DNA of 64,000 nucleotides from Mercenaria mercenaria (Eukaryota; Mollusca; Bivalvia; Venerida; Veneridae), in NCBI RefSeq assembly GCF_021730395.1, contig NC_069371.1, positions 46,820,001 through 46,884,000 of the forward strand, written 5' to 3'. The position numbers and the translations under genes are program-made. Positions 60,180 through 64,000 of the stretch are shown piece after piece. The notes below the pieces were generated by a model, which saw only the letters and a program-made list of their open reading frames with translations, did no database searches and was not told where the DNA came from. Each line of letters begins with the position of its first letter. The first letter of the stretch is position 1.

Positions 60180-63100
60180 CTACATGTGTGTCATTTGTTC
60201 GATATATGCTGTTGACGTCGACACTTCCTTCGTGTTTGCTTCAGAAAATGTAACAAGCAGTCTCGCAAGGATAAACACTATTAAGAATGCCATTAAGCAA
60301 AGACAACTCTCTGCCAGAAGAATGTAAGCAAACCATATAGGGGATAAATTGTCCATAAGGTAACCAAGAAATAAAGGATTTATCATTTGACCACCGGATG
60401 CAGCTATAAGGAAAATGGAAGATATTACACCAGAAACTTGTAGGATATCATTTTCAGTCCATGAAAAAACGCATGGAAACGTTATAGACATTGCAAATCC
60501 TACTAATGCAATAAACAACCATACTAGTTCTGATTAATACACAAGACTAGCTGTTAGAAATCCAACAAACGACAATATCAAAAGCACAAGGAAAGCAAAT
60601 AGTAACTGTACTGGTCGGAAATATTTAATGAGAAATATTCCAGAAAACCTACCAATCGAATATGATGTCCAAAAAAGACTTGTTGCGTAGCTGCTGATAC
60701 TACTATTCCACTGCAGATAATTGATACAAAACGTTGCTAAGTAACCAAAAAACGTGTCTTCAACGGCGCAGTATGTGAAGAAAATGAGAAATAACAGAGC
60801 TAATATTAATAACTTCTGTTTAATTGGTAGCGGATTTGGACGGGGCAATCCATTTATGTCGGCACCTCTACCATCCTGATTGTTTTCAGTCCATTTGATA
60901 TTCATGATAAAGAATGGAACGCTACTGGACAATACAACGAAAAATGTAATGAGATATGCAAAATGAACGTAAGACGTTCCGTACGTTTGTACACATATCG
61001 TTTTGTCTGTACTGTTGTAGAATGTCTCATTCAAAGTTTTGTCTGAAAAGAAACACATTTCGTATGTAAACTGACTGCCTACAGATTTCGTAATATAACC
61101 AAGAGAGATAGTCGCGTCAATCAAAATGTTTTATAATGTTACAATAGGTTTTAACAGGTGTGTAGAATTGGTGATGTAAACATATGTAATTAAAATCGAA
61201 ACCTTGTATCTGTAAATGTTTTGTAAATAATGACTTTGACGAAGACAGAGCACCGAGAGCACAAAGATCAACCCCATAAATGCACGAAGAAACAAGATGG
61301 GACAATTTTCAGTACATCCCATCCCTTTGGGCGATGTAAGCAGTAATTGTCAAGGAGTCTTCCACAGAATATTTCAGAATAGTAAGGTCTTACTCTATTA
61401 ATTATCTAAAGTGCTTTGCCAAAATTTATTTAGAACTTTGCAAACTACATTTCCATAAAAAACAGGCTGTGCGATATCTTTTCACATAAATGTTCAGCTT
61501 ACTTTTTAATTGAATAACTAATTCAGACGTATGGCGATAGAATTTAGCAAAGGATTTTCAACGTATTATTTAAAAGGCAGCTCTTTGGTAATATAACGGA
61601 GGTGAAATTCCTGTACGTTGACTGCAGGCTCTGGTATATCTTATAAAATGTGAAATATGAAAGCCAACAGATGTTTCACTATACATCTCCATCAAAACAC
61701 GGGATAGTAACAATGTCCAAATTAAAGTAATCTCAATCAAACCCGTTTAATAGTGACATCAATTTGCAAAAAAAAGCTAAATACTAAACTAGCACGACTG
61801 ACAGACATCAGAAACATGATCTTTTTGGCTTGTAAAAATTATACAGGTCAGACCTTAAACAATCATTATTGTTGTTGTACCTGTGCATGAATGAAAAATG
61901 AACAACTGATACCCCGATCTCATTAAATAAACATACTAGCTTTAGAAGACTGTTCTCCATCTGCTTGACATATGGTTTTTGCTAGGAATGGTTCAGTCGC
62001 AACCGGCGATGCAATTCCACCAATTCCGAAACTGAAGTGCAGTGCTTGCATGTAAGACCCACCTTTAACTCCCCAAATGGATATTATGTCAGCATTGCCT
62101 CCTTTAATGTAAAATTACAATGTATGGTAAACATTATAATGTGATAAAAATTCTCTGTACCGCACAGGTAAGTATGTAACATCCTGCACCGTCCAGACGA
62201 GTATATACACTCTCTGCACTGTCAAGGCAAATATAATATACAATCAGTGCTCTTTCAAGGCGAGTATATAATTCTGTATCGTCCAGGTGAGCACACACTC
62301 GCGCGCAGCAAGCACGCACGCATGCTATCTATCTTCCCTCTCTCTCTCTGCACCGCCATAGTTATACACCGCCAAGGTAAGTATGTAACTCTCTCTGAAC
62401 TACCCAGGCAAATATATACACACACATACTCTCTCTCTCTCTCTTCTCTGCACCGCCAATGCAAGAGTATACAGGCTGATCACAACCAAATTAAATGTAA
62501 ACCTCCGCTGGTCTATCGGAAGTAGTCCAGAGATAAATAGTGCTAATCTTTCTTCCTTTCATCATGCTCTTCCTCAGTAGCATTGCGTTTTCTTTTACTC
62601 TACCGCGTTTCAGTGTTTCAGTATGTATGTAAGAGACATTGGAATAAGCGAAAAGGAGTAAATTCAGCAGGTTGTATTTAACGAAATGTACTTTTCTTAT
62701 ATTAAAGTTAACAATCCTTTTTCTTCCTGCTTTTCTATTGTAGCGATATAATTCTTTATAGTCTCTGAAAATCTGATATGCTAGAAAATGTCGAAAAATC
62801 TTTATAAAATTAGTGGATTTGATATGAAATAAAGAACAGTCGGATTAAGTGGTGTTCAGCCTACACTCTCTGCAGCGAAATGGCAAGTATATAGTTCTCA
62901 ATTTTCTATGCACTACCGGCAAGTTTATAATTCTCAATTCTCTGCACCACCCAGGCGGGTAAATAACTCTCTCTGTGCACCGCCCAGGCGAGTATATAAC
63001 TCTCTGTACCACCAAGGGGAGTGTATACCCACTTCACCACCCAGACATATATATAGTTTTAAACTTGGTTAATTATAGGGTCTAATTTAAATAGGAAAGT

Positions 63101-64000
63101 CAACAGTTGGGTTCTAAGTCGATTGTCGGGTCACGAATCGGAAAAGTGGGTCTTTTGACACCAACTTTTTTTACCACTTCACCAATGGTCTAGGGTGGGG
63201 ATACCCTATGCAACTAGCCTAATGTGTTAGGAACCGGTTAGTGGGTCTCTTTGATTATAACTGATTGGTGGGACAAAATTTTATATAAATATTATATAAA
63301 GACCCATTATTTAACCATTGCATCGCCAATGCAAATTTATAAACTCTCTACACACTCAGTCTAACTAAGATCTTTCATCATTACATATGTGATGATGAAA
63401 TACAATTCATCGTACTGTGTGCTAATTGTACAACACAAGATAAAGCAATACACGTATTCTATCTCAACATACCCGTGTCCAGACCTCCGGCAGCAAGTCC
63501 GCAAATGAATTTGACGACCATCATTACAGAAAACCATTGGCACCATGGAACAAGTCCTGTAAAGACGCTCAAAACTACGGCATAAAAAGCTATCAGTAAC
63601 ACCTTGTTAAATCGATCATACAGTATGCCTGAAAGAGATAATTCATAGGTGATTTTTGTAACCTTTCTCGTCCCTTTCATATAAGTCTATACCATGATTG
63701 ACTTAACAATCATTCATACTCAAATTATATCAGTAACCGTCCTACCGGTAATTCAAGGAAGAGAACAAGTCATTGCATGACAAATGAGTAACTTAAAAGG
63801 CCCAATATGGCCAATCTAACAATATACTGAAGTTTAATTTTGGGATTTAAAGTATGTGCTTTATAAAAAAAATGGATTAAATGAACTACTGGCACTTAAA
63901 ATTAAAAATTGTACCTTGGCATTTTTTATGCTTACCGCTTAAAAAGGAGCCCACCATATAGCCAATTGCTGCAATTGTGAAAAGCCAAGACGCCGTGTCA
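60180..64000 (-). CDS. NaGLT1/MFSD4-like sugar transporter, 3' part, with an in-frame stop
   Basis: Major facilitator family; relatives are 12-TM plasma-membrane carriers, NaGLT1 being a sodium-coupled glucose carrier in vertebrates. Exons: 64000-63936 (partial), 63628-63473, 62101-61937 and 61042-60180, phases agreeing throughout. Exon 1 reads SWLFTIAAIGYMVGSFLSG; the next gives LYDRFNKVLL...GLAAGGLDTG; the third gives GGNADIISIWG and SYMQALHFSFGIGG, characteristic of this subfamily. The last exon carries EDTFFGYLATF, SIGRFSGIFLIKYFRP and FPCVFSWTEN. A TAA at 60534-60536 interrupts the last exon at codon 169. The same frame then resumes as SELVWLFIALVGF and stays family-like for 117 codons to TAG at 60180. 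Either a recently inactivated gene, a null allele or a base error; a product ending at the first stop would lack the last membrane segments. The 5' part lies outside the window. Confidence 0.85.
62150..63060 (+). repeat. Minisatellite, 29-40 bp units, in the transporter intron
   Basis: Units follow the pattern CTCTCTGCACCGCCCAGGCG then AGTATATAA (for example at 62153, 62181, 62207, 62273, 62350, 62395, 62450, then 62925, 62965 and 63000). The array is split by about 390 bp of unrelated DNA (62480-62870). A TC/CT-rich stretch at 62335-62445 is part of it. Further single units occur near 63030 and 63325. Confidence 0.75.
63061..63472. other. Transporter intron remainder
   Basis: AT-rich intron DNA upstream of the third visible exon in gene order; contains 'GGGTCTTTTGACACCAAC' style text and one stray minisatellite unit. 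No other feature seen. Confidence 0.5.

Noticed and set aside
60145-60327. Plus-strand ORF over the transporter's last exon
   Set aside because: Shadow of the transporter reading frame on the minus strand.
1-64000. CRISPR array, bacterial operons or riboswitches
   Set aside because: Introns, SINEs and gene families show a metazoan genome; the tandem arrays present have no spacer structure.
1-64000. LTR retroelement or endogenous virus
   Set aside because: No reverse transcriptase, integrase, capsid or envelope motif and no long direct terminal repeats were seen.

Overview
The window looks like nuclear DNA of a bivalve mollusc, most likely a venerid-type clam. Pointers are the AT-rich sequence, genes cut by GT-AG introns, the density of short TIR elements and tRNA-derived SINEs of the kind seen in clam genomes, and molluscan-style immune-type genes (a HEPN-like/coiled-coil/NACHT protein and a RING-less B-box protein). 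This is inference from gene and repeat style; no species marker is present.

Layout. 1-8333 (+): 3' half of an animal haem peroxidase, seven phase-compatible exons. 8.3-16.6 kb: repeat-rich intergenic DNA with a decayed mariner transposase (8.76-9.5 kb). 16.6-21.8 kb: a 5.2 kb TIR element flanked by TTAA, with no long ORF but with exon-like signals on the minus strand. 23.2-24.2 kb: an 847-bp palindromic element with an 8-bp target duplication, then a short TTAA element. 30.5-40.8 kb (-): a five-exon gene encoding about 1347 aa, with a DZIP3-type HEPN-like N-terminus, coiled coil, NACHT NTPase and LRR-like C-terminus. 43.75-45.65 kb: a foldback element whose arms are arrays of an 84-bp unit (4 x 21 bp), with two SINEs in one arm. 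46.05-51.43 kb: an inverted duplication of a promoter plus first exon; one copy leads into a broken C2H2 zinc-finger gene, the other into two different exons that make an intact 107-aa ORF. 52.5-56.1 kb: SINEs, a TIR element with TACGGAT motifs and about ten copies of a roughly 138-bp satellite. 57.3-59.0 kb (-): RING-less B-box/coiled-coil/NHL-like protein. 60.2-64.0 kb (-): 3' part of a NaGLT1/MFSD4-like sugar transporter with an in-frame stop.

The peroxidase, the NACHT gene and the B-box gene belong to families expanded in bivalves and often tied to defence, but nothing in the sequence shows that they work together. Best candidates for something new are the inverted duplication with a shared first exon, the 84-bp foldback element and the exon-bearing 5.2 kb TTAA element. 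Exon models rest on reading frame, splice consensus and family motifs; no alignment or transcript was available. Element boundaries without clear target duplications are approximate.
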